The notes under the pieces: model-generated
Told to the model about the DNA's origin: nothing
Database searches by the model: none
What the model saw: the letters and a program-made list of their open reading frames with translations, nothing else
Position numbers and translations under genes: made by a program
Part shown: in pieces, positions 25,740 through 38,439 of the stretch
Layout of the letters: the number at the start of each line of letters is the position of its first letter
Numbering within the stretch: position 1 is the first letter of the stretch
Source of the DNA: Epiperipatus broadwayi
Taxonomy: Eukaryota > Onychophora > Udeonychophora > Euonychophora > Peripatidae
DNA length: 64,000 bases
Assembly: GCA_028023455.1 (NCBI GenBank)
Contig: JAQFVV010000286.1
Location: 1,114,516-1,178,515 of the forward strand
Direction: 5' to 3'

Positions 25740-26515
25740 ATATAAAATCAAACAATTTGTGATTCTATGCTAAAAATGTATTTTCAAAATAAAAAAAATG
25801 TAGTGATAGCTTCTAATGTCAGAACATTTATGTCAGGCTAGAGAAGAAATCAAAAGCACATAGTCAAAGTTTAAAAGTTATAACATAGTTATGATTTTAA
25901 ATTAAAACTTTGTTCTCAAAAACAATCAAACAAAATACTATGATTACAGTTCTAGTATTTGAGCACTGTTATCTGACATTTGATGCAACATTACTTGATA
26001 TATCAATATTGTATACATTTGCTGTGTTTTGTTTTATGAAGATGTCTGATTTATTTATAAGCTATATAAATATGTATTCATTCACAATTTTTTATATCAA
26101 ATAAAATTCACAAAATTGTGATTTTATGCTAAAACCCCATTTTAAAAAAATAAGAGTTAAAATTTTAATGTCCAAAGATGATGGCAATAGTTATCTCATC
26201 TAACATAATATGGCCAAATAATATATTTATAAACACACTTTTATATAGAAGTATAACTTATTTGTTATCTTCATAAATATGTAATCATTTTTAATTTTTA
26301 TTGACAAAACAAAATCCAAACATTTGTGATTCTAAACTAAACATAACTGCCCATGCATGATTACATCATGTTAATTTAGTGTAACAAAAATGTCCCCAGA
26401 CTATGGTTGTATTTTAGGGGAAAACCTTATAATTAAAAACATATGTTAGTTTCTTATTATTTATTCTTTGTATAAAATACAAAAGCAAAAAATTTGCAAT
26501 GTTATGCTAAATGTT
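25740..26515 (+). repeat. Old tandem-like repeats marked by GTGATTCTATGCTAAA
   Basis: Variants of TTGTGATT(C/T)TATGCTAAA preceded by CA(C)AA appear at about 25758, 26117, 26322 and 26493. Associated blocks (ATAAAATTCA or AAAATCCAAA before, a T/A-rich block after) recur at unequal spacing of about 170-360 nt. This suggests an eroded satellite of about 180 nt, or repeated insertion of one short element. Confidence 0.35.
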
Positions 26516-27559
26516 ACCTCGAAATAGCTACAAAAAGTTTTGTAAAAAGATAACCTTTATATTAGACAAGTTTGTGAAAAATCTACATAGAAGGTTCAAT
26601 TTTTATTATAAGTTTTTTTCTACTTAAAAACTATGTGGCTTTTCTCATAATCATGTAATGGGTTTAGATGTATTTTTTACTTAATTAATTTTTTAAAGCA
26701 ATACAAATATTCATTAAAAATCAAAGAAAGTTTTAAGCATCTTTTATCATTATCAATGATTTATTCACAAATGATTACATCCATCGAATGCCAAAAAAAA
26801 CTAGAGAGACAAAAATAAATTTTAGATGAATTTTGCATTGAGTATATAAAACAATCAATGTAGCATTAATATGTTTACATACAGAAAACATTAATCCAAA
26901 TCTCTATTTGTTTTTTATTCTAAGATAATGTCTAACTTCTGTAGAAAACTTTTTTTACAAAGACTTCAACAATGTGTCTAATTGTAGCTTTCCTTTCCTA
27001 ATAAATCCTCATCTATATCTTCTCAATGAATATAAAAGCATTGTACTTCATCATAATATCTTTGAGATAATCTTTATAATGAAACAAGTATTATGTTTTC
27101 CATGAAAATTATGTTCAAGTTTCCTATAAAATATTTTTATGGAGTCTTGTATTGCTAATTTGCTTCACATGTTCAATCCAACAAAAATGTGATTTTGAAA
27201 TAATGGACACTGTATTATCACATTTCATAAGTTGAAGAATATAATATAATAAATAATCTTATATTATATCTATCATACTTTTCAAATTTTACCAAGCATG
27301 CTTTAATTAGATTTTTTTGATGTCTCGATGTTATGTTGAAAGAGAGTCCATAAATTTTATAAAATATTAATTTCATATAAAGCTAATTTAGTTGCAAAAT
27401 TTATTTCACTATAATGAAATACTAATAATCTTTAACACATTAAAGGCAATAGTAATACATTAGCCTCTTCACTGTATCTCAACACAAATCATCTTTTTTT
27501 CATAAAAGTTTTAACATATTCAAATTGACCTACATTTTCAAATTGATGATCATCTAAGC

Positions 27560-29537
27560 CAGTATTTCTCAAAATAGGTGGTACCACCCCCCCCCACTTG
27601 GCAGTGAAGATTTCTAGGTGAGTGATAGTGGGTTCAGAAGCCTTTGGGGGGGGGGGGCATTCAGATGGTCTAGCCTTTTCTCCTAATGCACCGACTGTCA
27701 GCTTTAACTCGCACTCTAACTGCTAATTTTTATGTTTTTTTGCCAATTTTATTGTTATTTTATAAGTTGTTTATGTACAAGAATATTTAAAAAAGGGGGG
27801 TAGTCAGAGTAAAGGTTTTCCAAATTTTTTATGGGTTTTTTTTTCCTATTAACAAGTTAAAGTGAATCCAGGTTATTACTGTATGGCTAATTTTAAATTT
27901 TACTAATAGATAAAAGTGGTTATCCTTGTATTATATTGTTTGTTAAAAAAAAAAGTAATTTAAAGCCAATATCAGTTGAGAGAATCTAAAAATTTGTCAT
28001 ATCTCAAATTTGTTTTTTTATTTGTTTTGAATCTTTCGTAAAGATGGAAAAAGCTATTTCCATTGTATTAAAATTAGAAACTATATGTAAAATGGAACTC
28101 CTTGAGGAATTAAGAGTCTGAGTGGAAAATGAAAGAAGTGAAAGTAAAAAAGTGTAAAAAGCTATATCAATTGTTTTATGATCAATTTTCCAAGAAATTG
28201 GAGATAACAGCTATAAAAGGAGCACTCAATTTTTATTGCTACAGGTGTGCTATAAAAGATTTTCAGCAGGTGATGGGGGGTCTCATGTGATTTTATGTTT
28301 TTTCTTGCTATGTTTTGTTTGCTGGGTGGTTAAGGGTTTGCTGAACTAAGAGAAATAATCTAGTTGTAAAGCAGTGGAGAACTTTATAAAAGAAAGCAGA
28401 GCCAAGCCTAGCTTCAAATTATAGTCTGTCCAGAATTGTGTGATCAATTCTTGGTTGGCTGTTGTTTATATTGTAAAGATTTATAGAAAAAGCTGAGAAA
28501 TATAAAAATGCCTAAATTTTATCATTAAAATGCTAATGAAGTAAACTCCCAATGTTAATGCACCAACCAAACACCTATGCTTTTATCATGTAGCCACAGA
28601 TGCTAGCTGTTGATGATAAACACCTTAATGCCTATGTTTTGCTCTGAAGAAGGAAAGCCCTCACCACTTTGTTGTCATGGTTTATAGTGCGCTTAAAAAT
28701 TACTGAGTCTGGAGATGGTTAATGGAAAGAAACCAGAAGGAAGCTGGATGGTATTTTTTTTTTTTTATTTATTTATTATCATTGTATCTTGTTACTATAA
28801 ATTTTATTGTATTTTTTTATGGTTTGTATTTTTTTTTTTGTTTCTCTATAAATAATTATTTGATTTTCCTATTTTAAAACAATTCTACAAAATTAATTTC
28901 TGGAATGCTTGTGTGTATGCCAATGCATAGATATATATACACACACATTTGTTTGTTGTTGTTGTTGTTGTTTGCTTTTAACACACCGTTCTATGTGAAA
29001 AAAGAAAAACTTACTTTGCATAAATTTATTATTATTATTATTTTAATCTTTGTATGTGATTACTGAAAATTTATTGACGTGCTGCTTTGGTGGGGGGGGG
29101 GTATTTTGTTGGCAGTGGTATTTCCATTTTGAAAGTGCTTTTTTTTTTTTCGAAAGTGGCACATAAAGATGAGGTTTAAGTTCAACCTTTCAAATATATA
29201 CTGTCTAAAACTTCATGGTACCAATTAGAGGGGTATTAGAGTTTTGGACAAGGAGAAATCAGGAAATATAATCAATTTTGGTTTGATTTCACTCATTTAA
29301 ACTTAAATTTAATAACTTTTAATTTTTTTTTCTTGTCATTGATATTGAGTTTATGTTGATGCCTTATTCTGATGTGTGACATTGATATCATTTTATATCT
29401 TGTGTGCATCATTAGTTGCTATTTAGGTCAAAAATATCAAACAGATTGAACGTGGAAAACTGTTATACTTGGGGGGGGGGTACAAAATGTATGCCTTGCA
29501 AAGGAGGCAAAGGCCTGAAAAAGTTTGGGAACCTATG
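27560..29537 (+). mobile_element. Non-autonomous hAT DNA transposon with 8-bp target duplication
   Basis: The left end CAGTATTTCTCAAAAT and the right end AAGTTTGGGAACCTATG form imperfect terminal inverted repeats of the hAT type (CAGNGGTTCTCAAA consensus). They are flanked by ATCTAAGC (27552-27559) and ATATAAGC (29538-29545), an 8-bp duplication with one change, the size hAT enzymes make. Subterminal C and G runs (27587, 27645, 29091, 29471) are characteristic. No transposase was recognised in its 1978 nt, so it was moved in trans. It interrupts LINE copy A. The internal (GTT)n and T runs are later simple-repeat growth. Confidence 0.8.
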
Positions 29538-29735
29538 ATATAAGCTAAAGTTGCCTGAAAAATTTTTTTTATCACCAGCTGGTACAGAATTTGAATCTGT
29601 TTTTAATATTAATTAAACACTTCTAATTATTTATTCTACCATTAAACCATCATTAATTTTGTCATAAAAATTTAAACAATGTTGGGAATGTAGATATTCT
29701 TGTTTACTACCAATTTTCACTTCAAATATCTTAGA

Positions 29736-29845
29736 TTTTTTTTTCCTATGTCATAGCATCGGCCGGGACGCGAACCCACAACCGTCTGCAACCAACTACT
29801 TGCTTGCAAGGCGGCTGCGATGACCTCTCGGCTAACAACGCTTGA
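29736..29845 (-). mobile_element. tRNA-like retrocopy (short SINE) with poly(A) and 13-bp target duplication
   Basis: On the minus strand an 88-nt unit (29842 down to 29755) has ends AGCGTTG and CGATGCT that pair as a seven-base acceptor stem with two wobbles. It has a perfect A box (TAGCCGAGAGG) and a near-perfect B box (GGTTCGCGTCC). About ten more nt and nine A residues follow. The whole is flanked by direct repeats CAAATATCTTAGA (29723-29735 and 29846-29858). This is the signature of LINE-type retroposition. The A-box form and length resemble leucine or serine tRNAs, but the anticodon stem does not fold well, so it is a SINE or tRNA pseudogene rather than a working tRNA. Confidence 0.85.
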
Positions 29846-31030
29846 CAAATATCTTAGAATTTCTATTTATAAAAATATCATTTCTCTAAATTTTATCATA
29901 TAAAAGCTGTATAATGGGAATTAACTTGGGTAGACAATCAACTAAATTTAAACAATGCCAAACATCTGTTTTATTGAATCAAATGCTTAAATCAATATAT
30001 AAATCACTCATTCCCATCATAAAAAAAACTCACAACTATAGTAATTTTTTATTTTTTAAAACTACATTTAACTTCTAATATTTGACTGAAAACACTCTAT
30101 TTAATAAAATCTTTGAAATTATCTTTATTGTAGTGATAATCAATGATATTTCATGATAATTATTACAATTTTGTCCTTTCTTTTATTTTTAAAAATTAGA
30201 ATGATGGCTCAACTTTATGGCATTATATATTTCTTCAAAAATTCTAATATTCTAAATGTAATATATCACTTTCATGTTTCAAAATAATTTCAAATATTTT
30301 ATCATGATTTACAAATCTTCCATTTTTAAGATTTAAGATGACAAAGAAATACTTTAACTTTCTTAAACTGAATATCTCGGACCAAATCTGAGTTAATAAA
30401 ATGGGTATATTATTAAAAGTCATCATTTCAATACTTTATATGTGAATTAATTTTAATTGTGAAATAAATTGTTAATTTTAATTCAAATTGTCAATGCTTT
30501 TTATTTAGCTATGAGTGCCAATAATAAAATTATGAAGTCGTTTTTTAAATTCATACGTTATTTTCACTTCATCAAAAAAAGATCTAAAGTGATTACAATC
30601 TGAGCATGTCTGTATCTCCTTCACAGTTTTAATTCACAAATCGCTTTTAAGCCTCCTTATCAGTTGCTGAACTTTGGGCTTCAAATTTCAATATTAATTA
30701 CGAAGTTAAACATTTAATTTATTGTTCTTCCAAGCAGAAAATTCACATTTACTTTTAATTAAATCATTAATTAATAAGACTATTGTCACAGAATTAGACA
30801 CGATTCTTTTTTTTAACAAATCTAAGAAAAGATTCATTTATATAACTAACACAATTTTTAAGAGAAGCTCATGCCTCCATAATATGAACAAATAATCATG
30901 GAAATTTCAACTATTAATTTTAGTGCTTAATAGCTGTGAAATTAAGCACAGATTATAGATTTTTCTAAAACTGAACATTAAGTTTCTTTCAAATGTGATT
31001 GGAATAAGACATACGAAAATAATGTAACCT

Positions 31031-32032
31031 TTATTGTAATACAGTATTGATATTCTGCCTCTTACTAATGTAATATTTCTTCATAATCAAATGAAAATAA
31101 GTAAAAAATATTAATTAGTTTATTATTTAATAAATTATTTTTAAGAAATAATTGCTAAGAAGTTACTTTCAAATTATACTAGCACATTACATTTAATATT
31201 TATACATTAATTTTAAACAATTTCCACTTAAACAATATAACATTTGAAGGACTGTTTATTTCTGAAAATTTTCCAAATATGCAATTGATTTTGGGCCTAA
31301 GATTTGCAATTTTTAGTGATATTTTAATATTATTTTTTATTTTTACTGTTCAATTAGTTTATATATTATCCATTTAGCTTTAATATATATATATAAAAAG
31401 TTAAATAATATTTTAATATTGAATAAATATAATGTCATGTGAAATTTATCAAGTCTATTTTAAATAATTAACCTGCCCTCTAGCTACCATGTTCAATAAC
31501 TTTTTATAAGAAGAAAATGCACCACTTCTAATATATAGGCTGATTTAAATTTGTTCTCTGGCTGCTATTGTTCTAGATAACTCTAAATAAAAGGAACTAA
31601 AATATGGTAAGAAGTGGTTCATATTCTTACTGTAAAAAGTTATTGAATAAGGCAGTTTAAAGGTAGCTCAATTATCATTTAAAATAGACTTGGTAAGTTT
31701 CACATGATATTATATATGTGGGTGTGTGGTGCATGTGTCTCAAATTCTACTTGACTGAAATTTTTTATATTTTTAATGTGGTATCACGACAATGTTATTC
31801 ATGCACTATATAATCAAATGAAAAAATTGGAATATTTATAAACTATATAATTCTTTCAGAAATATTTTTTAATAATTTTTATTACATATATTAATTCTAT
31901 GTTAGAAGATTCAGAGGTCTAAAAATTATATTATAAAAAAAATAATTTTTAATTAAAACACTAATATTAGTTTCTAATTCTTGTGTGGTAGATTTTATAT
32001 TCATATTAATTTTATACTTTGATTTTTAGTCT

Positions 32033-32038
<6 letters not shown>
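31031..32038. other. AT-rich DNA, nothing recognised
   Basis: A pair of inverted words near 31500-31540 and 31630-31660 (AATAACTTTTTA and TAAAAAGTTATT) suggests a small foldback of about 150 nt, with AACCTGCCCTCTAGCTACC outside the left arm and GGCAGTTTAAAGGTAGCT outside the right arm. No gene is seen. Confidence 0.4.

Positions 32039-32124
<86 letters not shown>
32039..32124. repeat. (TA)n microsatellite, about 43 units
   Basis: Uninterrupted TA dinucleotides. The tract replaces the outer left end of the FB1 foldback copy that follows. Confidence 0.97.
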
Positions 32125-32126
<2 letters not shown>

Positions 32127-32366
32127 CATTAACCTTAATACTAAGTTCCTTGAATGCTTAATTTTATTATGAGAGTGATCTTTACAAATCTTAACACAAG
32201 ATTATGACTTTATAAAGATAAGGGCCTCTTATCTTTATAAAGTTGTAATCTTGTGTTAAAATTTGTAGAGATCACTCTCATGATAAAATTAAGCATTCAA
32301 GGCACATAGTATTAAGGTTAAAGCCTTATATGTATTTATGTGCTGACCATGCGCTTAATAAAAATT
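32125..32366. mobile_element. Palindromic foldback element, family FB1, left end lost
   Basis: Arms 32125-32224 and 32225-32366 are complementary over nearly their whole length with almost no loop (…AAGATAAGGG and CCTCTTATCTT meet at 32224). The right end (GTGCTGACCATGCGCTTAATA) matches the terminus of the copy at 18665-19056. The equivalent left terminus is missing and the (TA)n tract abuts the break. An extruded cruciform of about 100 bp is possible. Confidence 0.75.
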
Positions 32367-32623
32367 AATGTTCACAATCTTCAGTTTAGTAAAAAGTGGC
32401 ATACAATGCCTGGTCAATGAAATGCCAACCATATTACCCACCTGATAAATTACTTCATTGAAATATATGAATAATGCACAAAGACTACTTTATTACCTTT
32501 AATAAAATTTAATGTTATTAAAGCTTTGTATACATTATAGTGCACTTAAATCAAGCTGTTGTTAATATAAAGTGTTGAAAATATATTGTAATAAAATAAT
32601 GCACATAATTAAAATTTTAGTTT

Positions 32624-33157
32624 AAACTCTCCATACAGTAATGCCACTCAGTGCAAGCCAGAGTAATCAATGGCTGTTTTAATAACAGTTATAAGAAAGC
32701 ATAAGAAATGGTGATCATGTGATGTTTAGTGGTGTAATACCAATCCTGCCTGATATGATAGTGGTAGCTATGATTATTAAAGAACCAAAGACACTAAAAT
32801 GTATGGGTACTGAACTGAGTTCAGACCTATATGCTATATAAGCTAATGAGCTTGGATTGAAAATATTATTGTGATTTCAGTATTCTTCTCATAGTTTTGT
32901 AGTTAAACAATTCAAAACAAAGCAAAACTCTCCAGAAGCGATAAAAAGTGGCTGCTGGAGGGTTGCATTAGATCCTAAGATCTAGGTGCAGTGCTCTCAA
33001 ATCCAAGGCTCCTCACTGATGAAAGCCACAAACTATAAACTAGTCTGGGGATATTGGATGAGTAGGCACTAGATATGGATTTTATGCACAAACCTTCTGG
33101 CACCCATTGATCACTCTGGCTTGCATTGAGTGGCATTACTGTATGGAGAGCTTTGCC
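32624..33157 (+). mobile_element. HH1 element, copy B
   Basis: The left inverted arm (32624-32672, starting AAACTCTCCATACAGTAATG) is complementary to the right end (…CATTACTGTATGGAGAGCTTT to 33157). Between them is the HH1 body starting ATAAGAAATGGTGATCATG at 32700, then GAGCTTGGATTGAAAATATT, GGCTGCTGGAGGGTTGCATT and the hammerhead. From just after the shared GTTTTAATAA to the cleavage site it supplies 360 nt of the monomer. No protein is encoded. Confidence 0.75.
33001..33059 (+). ncRNA. Hammerhead ribozyme, HH1 copy B, GAAA core mutated
   Basis: CTGATGA (33016-33022) is intact. Stem I pairs over ATCCAA/TTGGAT and TCCTCA/TGGGGA around a GGC/TA internal loop. The second core block reads TAAAC instead of GAAAC, and stem II has lost pairing. 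It is probably inactive. Predicted ancestral cleavage was after 33045. Confidence 0.7.
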
Positions 33158-36100
33158 TGTTTTAATATTCATCTTTGTTACATGCATTTTTTAAATACAA
33201 AGCCTTTCATCTATTGACTACAATATGAAACTAAAATACAATAGATTTTACCCAAGAAATTCATGAGCTACAATAATTAAAAGCAAAGACAAATACTTCA
33301 CAAGGTGGTAGAGGAAAGCAATAGAGAGAGAGAGAAAGAGAGAGAAAGTGTATTATGAAGCACAAAGAATTAGTTCACGCAATTATATATGCTAACTGTA
33401 CATTTTATGTTTTTTTATGCATTTAACGTTTAGATTTTATTTTTTATATAGATGTTGTTTCAAAAGACACTTATAATATTACATTCTTTAAAAAAAAATT
33501 AGCAATCGATTTTCATTCAAATGTATTTTTTTTTTCATTATCTCAAATTATTATATAAACAAACACCAGGAAAATAAGCTGTTTCTGCTTTGTTTCTTCT
33601 ACTTCTTGTCTTGGAGATTAAGTGAAGTATCTTGCAGTTTTTTTGTTAATGCTTCAAATTAAAGAAGAGATCAAGTTTTGTAAAGCTTTTTCTTCTTTAA
33701 AATTACTACTATGTACTTTATTCATTAATAAAAAAATATTTAAAAGCAGTTGTTTTAATGTAAAGATTATTTTTAATGACTTTTAAAATTGATAATGAAT
33801 AGTTTTAAGCTTAAATATAACATTTGTATAAAATGTAAAAAAAAAACTTAAAAGATTAAAAATTATTCTTATCAAAACAAAATAATTAGTAATACTATTT
33901 TAAAAATAATAATGAGTGTAATTAAACTTTTGAAAAATGCCACACTTTTTTAAGAATTTTAGTTTAGAAAATTGTTTAATAGTCAATATTTAAGAAACAA
34001 TTAATAGAATCTTCTCTGTAGCTTTTAGCCAGCAATTAAAGTATTTCACTGTTAATGAGATTCATATTGGAAATAAGACGTAATAATATTAAAACTGTTT
34101 TTTAATATTTACTGCAATGGTTATTATTTTCACTTTTTATTAAATATATAATGTTCTAAGTAATATTTACTAAGGCAATAAACCTAAAGCATGTGCGGTT
34201 GAAAATGCGATGGTAGGGACCTCTACAGGTCTTAACCACAAGCTTACGCATATGTTCTAAATAAATTTACTATATATGTTATTCATATGATCAACACGTC
34301 ATAATGAAACTTAAAACTTTACATATATCTTGAAACCTGCTAAATGAATAATATAAAATAGAAAGACAAAACTTTCATATTCTGTCTATATTTTATCCAC
34401 AATTTAGATTTGTCAGCTCTATGAAACATTTCAATATAACTTGCTATTCATATTTAATTAGCTTGTATATTTTATTTTTAAAATGTTAGGATGTTAATTT
34501 ATCAATCGCAATTAGTTTAAATTATTTATGGTAAGAGTTTATGATTTATTTATATAATATAAAATACTTACAATGCAGTACAGAAATAATTATAGATTCA
34601 TTTCAAACCTTACATAAATTGGCAATTATTATAAATGCTGAATTGAATATGTAATATCAATAAATACTTTGCACATAATTATAATAAATAAGAAAGATAT
34701 TCAGGGCACATAATATATAATAAATATAAAAAATAATTTATGAAAATTTAAATCTTTAATGTATCTTGAATGAAAATAATACTTTAAAAATAAAATATGT
34801 CACATGAAATGAGTTAAATATGAAATGTTACTATTATAAAAAGAAATTTAGAACGTTAGCACACCTGATGAATCTAGGTGGTATATTAAACATAAAGTTT
34901 AGTTTGGATATTCTATATTTTTTTGATACTCAGTTACAGTCATAATAAACCAAAGTTTTAAATTTTATTAAAAGTGAATATTTTTTGTATTTATTATAAT
35001 TATGTTAAGTTCATTTATTGACATTATATTATATATATAAATTGTAATGGGAAAAAGATATCTGCCCTGTTAATGCCATTTACATATGTTGCTGACAAAA
35101 AGTTATTATCTAATGAACAAAATATAATTGATGGTCTATTATCAATTTCAATGTGGTGAGAGGTTCATAATTAATGTTTAGGATATATGATTATGATCAA
35201 AACTTGTAATGATTATATAGAACAAAATTATATGCTACATTTCATTAATTAATAAATTGTATATGTAAGAATTAATTTAAAATTCATATCAATAAATAAC
35301 TTTGTTTAAACTCAATATCCAACTAAAGTGTTCTTCAAAACCACTTTTTGATGGAATATCAAAAATGATGCACAACTTTCAATTTAATAGCATCTCAATT
35401 TTGTATCAATCTGATAGTTTCTCAACTTAGAGCATAAACACTCAAAAAACTTAAATTTACATTGGTATGGCAGAGACACTGAAGCTAGTTTTGTATAAAA
35501 AACAATTTTATTCAATGGGATTGATTGATAAACGTTATTCATTTTTACATGCACACACAATTATCTACAAAGTAGGCTGAACTGATATATCAAAAAGATA
35601 TTTATAAACTCTTTTCAACAAAAGAAAAAATTTAGTTTCTAATAGTCTATAATTTTTAGATTCCTTTAATAGACTAATATGCTATTTGTTTTTGATTTTC
35701 TAACAATAATATCAAAAATATAGATATATTTCATCTCAATTTTAAAAAAAATTAATAATAATGATAATAAAACAATAAAAAGATTATTTTACAATTATTA
35801 CAAAGTATTATATTTAAGTGCAACTATATTTACATATATGTATATATTGAAAGGTTTTACAGTTGATTTGATAAAAATAATCTTATATGTATCAAGCACT
35901 TATTCTAACATACATTATTAATATCTCCATAATAGATCTTTTTGACTTCAATTTAATTAGAATGTCTCAAACTCCTAGGTCTTCTAATATGTATGCTGGG
36001 GATTTATACATATCAGCAAATTGACAAAATTTTGAGCAATGAAACACACTTCTGTCATATACAGCAAATAAGATATATTTTGTAATGGCATCATCTCTGG

Positions 36101-36199
36101 ATTTATTCACTTTTGAAAAACTAATAAGGAAAACAAGAAAACACACACTATAGTATCACACCCAACAAGTTGAAAAATATATTGTTTGCTTTTATTATC
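33158..36199. other. AT-rich DNA with a short (GA)n run
   Basis: A GA-rich tract lies at about 33320-33350. No gene, tRNA-like unit or transposon end was recognised in the rest. Confidence 0.5.
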
Positions 36200-38300
36200 T
36201 TGCAATTAAATTTTCAAATTTTTAGAAAGCAATCTTAGGTGAAACTTTTCTAAAGCCTTTATTGGTGCTGATAGGATGTCCAGATCTTGATTTGGTATAA
36301 TAAAATTAGATAAAGTAGCAGCTCTACATATAACTAACTTAATTGCAGTAGGTGTGATATTTTTTTTTAATTTTCTAAAAGCAAGCAGCACTTCAAAGTC
36401 TGTGTTGTACTTAAACAAAAGTACACTTTTCTACTTACAAACTTCTAAGGTATTTAAAATGGTTCATATTCTAAGTTGATTCCATCCAAGCTATATATTG
36501 CTGAGCATATTTTGCTGATACTAGATGATAAAAAAACCTGAGTTTTTGAACATTAATTAATAAAACAAAGTCTTTATATATTGCATTCAAAACATTAAGA
36601 ATATTAAGAAAGTAAAATGGAGGATAGAGAAGATTAAAAGAAGAGAATAAGATCTGATGAAGACTGCATGGTATAGTTGAAACTGTAATCAATAATGAAA
36701 GGTTTTTGCTGAAAATTGAAATGTGTAAGATTTTTGAAATTCAATATTAAGAACATTCTGTAAATTGTTTTTTTAAATTGGAAAAAATATCTTAACTGTC
36801 AGCATACTATGAATCTATAATCCAAAAAGTTTTTGTTTCCACATTTAATCAGTTCAAATTGTAAGATATTTAAACTGGTTTACATTCACAAGTTATTAAC
36901 CATATAAATTAAAGTTGCTGAGAATTTCTATACTGTCACTGGCTGATTAAATACTAATTAATAAACCACAGTCTTCATACAGTGCACTCAAAACATCAAC
37001 ATTCTGTAAATTGTCTTTTAAACTGACAAAAATGGCATAATCATCAGTATACTGTAAATTCAAAATCCAAGTTCTTGTTTTCACATTTAATCAAATTAAA
37101 AATTCCACCAACAAATCTATATAATATTTTGACTCCCAATTGATTATGTCATCTATAAACAATTCCAAATATCCATTGTCTTAAAAATTGAAAACAATGT
37201 TGGAACAAATACACAGTTTTGTTTAATTTTAATACGAGTTTTTACTACGATATACCTAAGCTTTTTCTATTTGTAGTAATAACAATTCCTCTTACTCCAT
37301 TCTTAAAAGCTATGCTATAGGTCTGTTCTATTAACTGAATCAAATGCATTGACCAAATACATAAAAACAATATGTAAAAAAACTCCTTTGTTTTGATACT
37401 TTGCTTGTATTTACCTAAAAACAAAAACCATGTATATAGTGTTTCTTAATTTTCTAAAACCACAGTGAATTTCTGGTAACCATTCATCTATGACTGAAAA
37501 TAATCAATTTATCCAAATTCTTAAAAGTATCTTTTCTATATTAGATAATAATAATATTTCATTATAATTATTGCAATCTGGTATATTTCCTTTGCTTTTA
37601 AAAATTGGAATAATAAAAGCACCTTAAGAATGGGTAGAATAACTTCATCTGTTCATATATTCCTAAAATTTCCAATATTTTTGATTAACACACCACTATA
37701 ATATTTTAAAACATGTCCATATATTTCATCAGAATCTGCAGCCTTTCTATTTTTAAGATTACAAAAAGTTGTTTTGATTTTACTAAGATAGATATCTTTG
37801 TCTAAATCTAAATGAGTAAATAAAATGTTGTCACCTCAATTTTTGTATTATTATTCAAAAGATGATCAAAATACTCTTTCCACTGTTCAAAATATCATTG
37901 TCATCATATAAAAGAGCGCCTTTGATGCATTTAAGAAAATGATGAAAGACCATGATTAGTGAATGTCCATGTCTTCTTTACAATTTTATTCACTAATCAT
38001 TTTTGTCTTCTTGCCATTTTTTAAACTTCTGCTTCAGATTCCACATTTACCTTATTATTTTGTCAAGCGGAAAATGCCACTTTTTTTTTAAGTCACTAAT
38101 AATAAGGTTATTGTCCAAAACTAGTCATGATTTTTTTTAGTGAACCAAAAATAGATTTATTTGTATCTGTAATACATTTGTTAAGAATAATATGACAGTT
38201 GTGAAAATTCAAATTAGTAATTATAATGTTTAATAGCTGTTGAAATTTAGAATGTGTAGAAGATTCTTTTAGAAAATTAATATTAATTTTTTATGATCTT
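36200..38300 (-). pseudogene. Decayed non-LTR retrotransposon (LINE copy B)
   Basis: Minus-strand pieces appear in order as coordinates fall: LKNRKAADSDEIYGHVLKYY near 37740, IPIFKSKGNIPDCNNYNEI near 37600, FLHIVFMYLVNAFDSVNR near 37340 (the RT motif with the first catalytic aspartate position, family form MVFVDLTKAFDTVNR), QNCVFVPTLFSIF near 37200 (family form QGCVLAPTLFSIF) and, at the C-terminal side, KALEKFHLRLLSKNLKI near 36230. Frames change repeatedly, and the YADD box was not recovered. Sequence upstream of RT (37850-38290) matches 30470-31030 in copy A, so both come from one family. Confidence 0.7.
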
Positions 38301-38439
38301 ATGAAAATATTGGAATATGTACTTTTTTAAACAACTATTATTTTAATCTTTGAACATACTAATTATGATATAGTCAGTACCTGTAGGTGCTTGCATTACA
38401 ATATTAATATCATTTATGTTCTGATTTGAAAATATAAGT

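Larger units (their letters stand above)
26880..31030 (-). pseudogene. Decayed non-LTR retrotransposon (LINE copy A), interrupted twice
   Basis: Minus-strand translation shows LINE reverse transcriptase and C-terminal pieces in the right order. These are NLKNGRFVNHDKIFEII near 30330 (the LKNGKA..DGI block), then FINRNSKIFEVKIGSKQ around 29700-29870 (after KLIPIIQLLYDKI), and, beyond an inserted hAT element, KIFYRKLEHNFHGKHN and KATIRHIVEVF near 26950-27200 (the usual C-terminal tail). The tRNA-like retrocopy at 29736-29845 sits inside the codons for SKIF, and removing it with one duplication restores the reading. Stops and frame shifts are many. It shares its 5' region with LINE copy B at 36.2-38.3 kb. 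Confidence 0.7.

Noticed and set aside
29755-29842. Functional tRNA gene
   Set aside because: The anticodon stem does not pair, the B box has a G for the invariant A, and poly(A) with target duplications shows it is a retrocopy.
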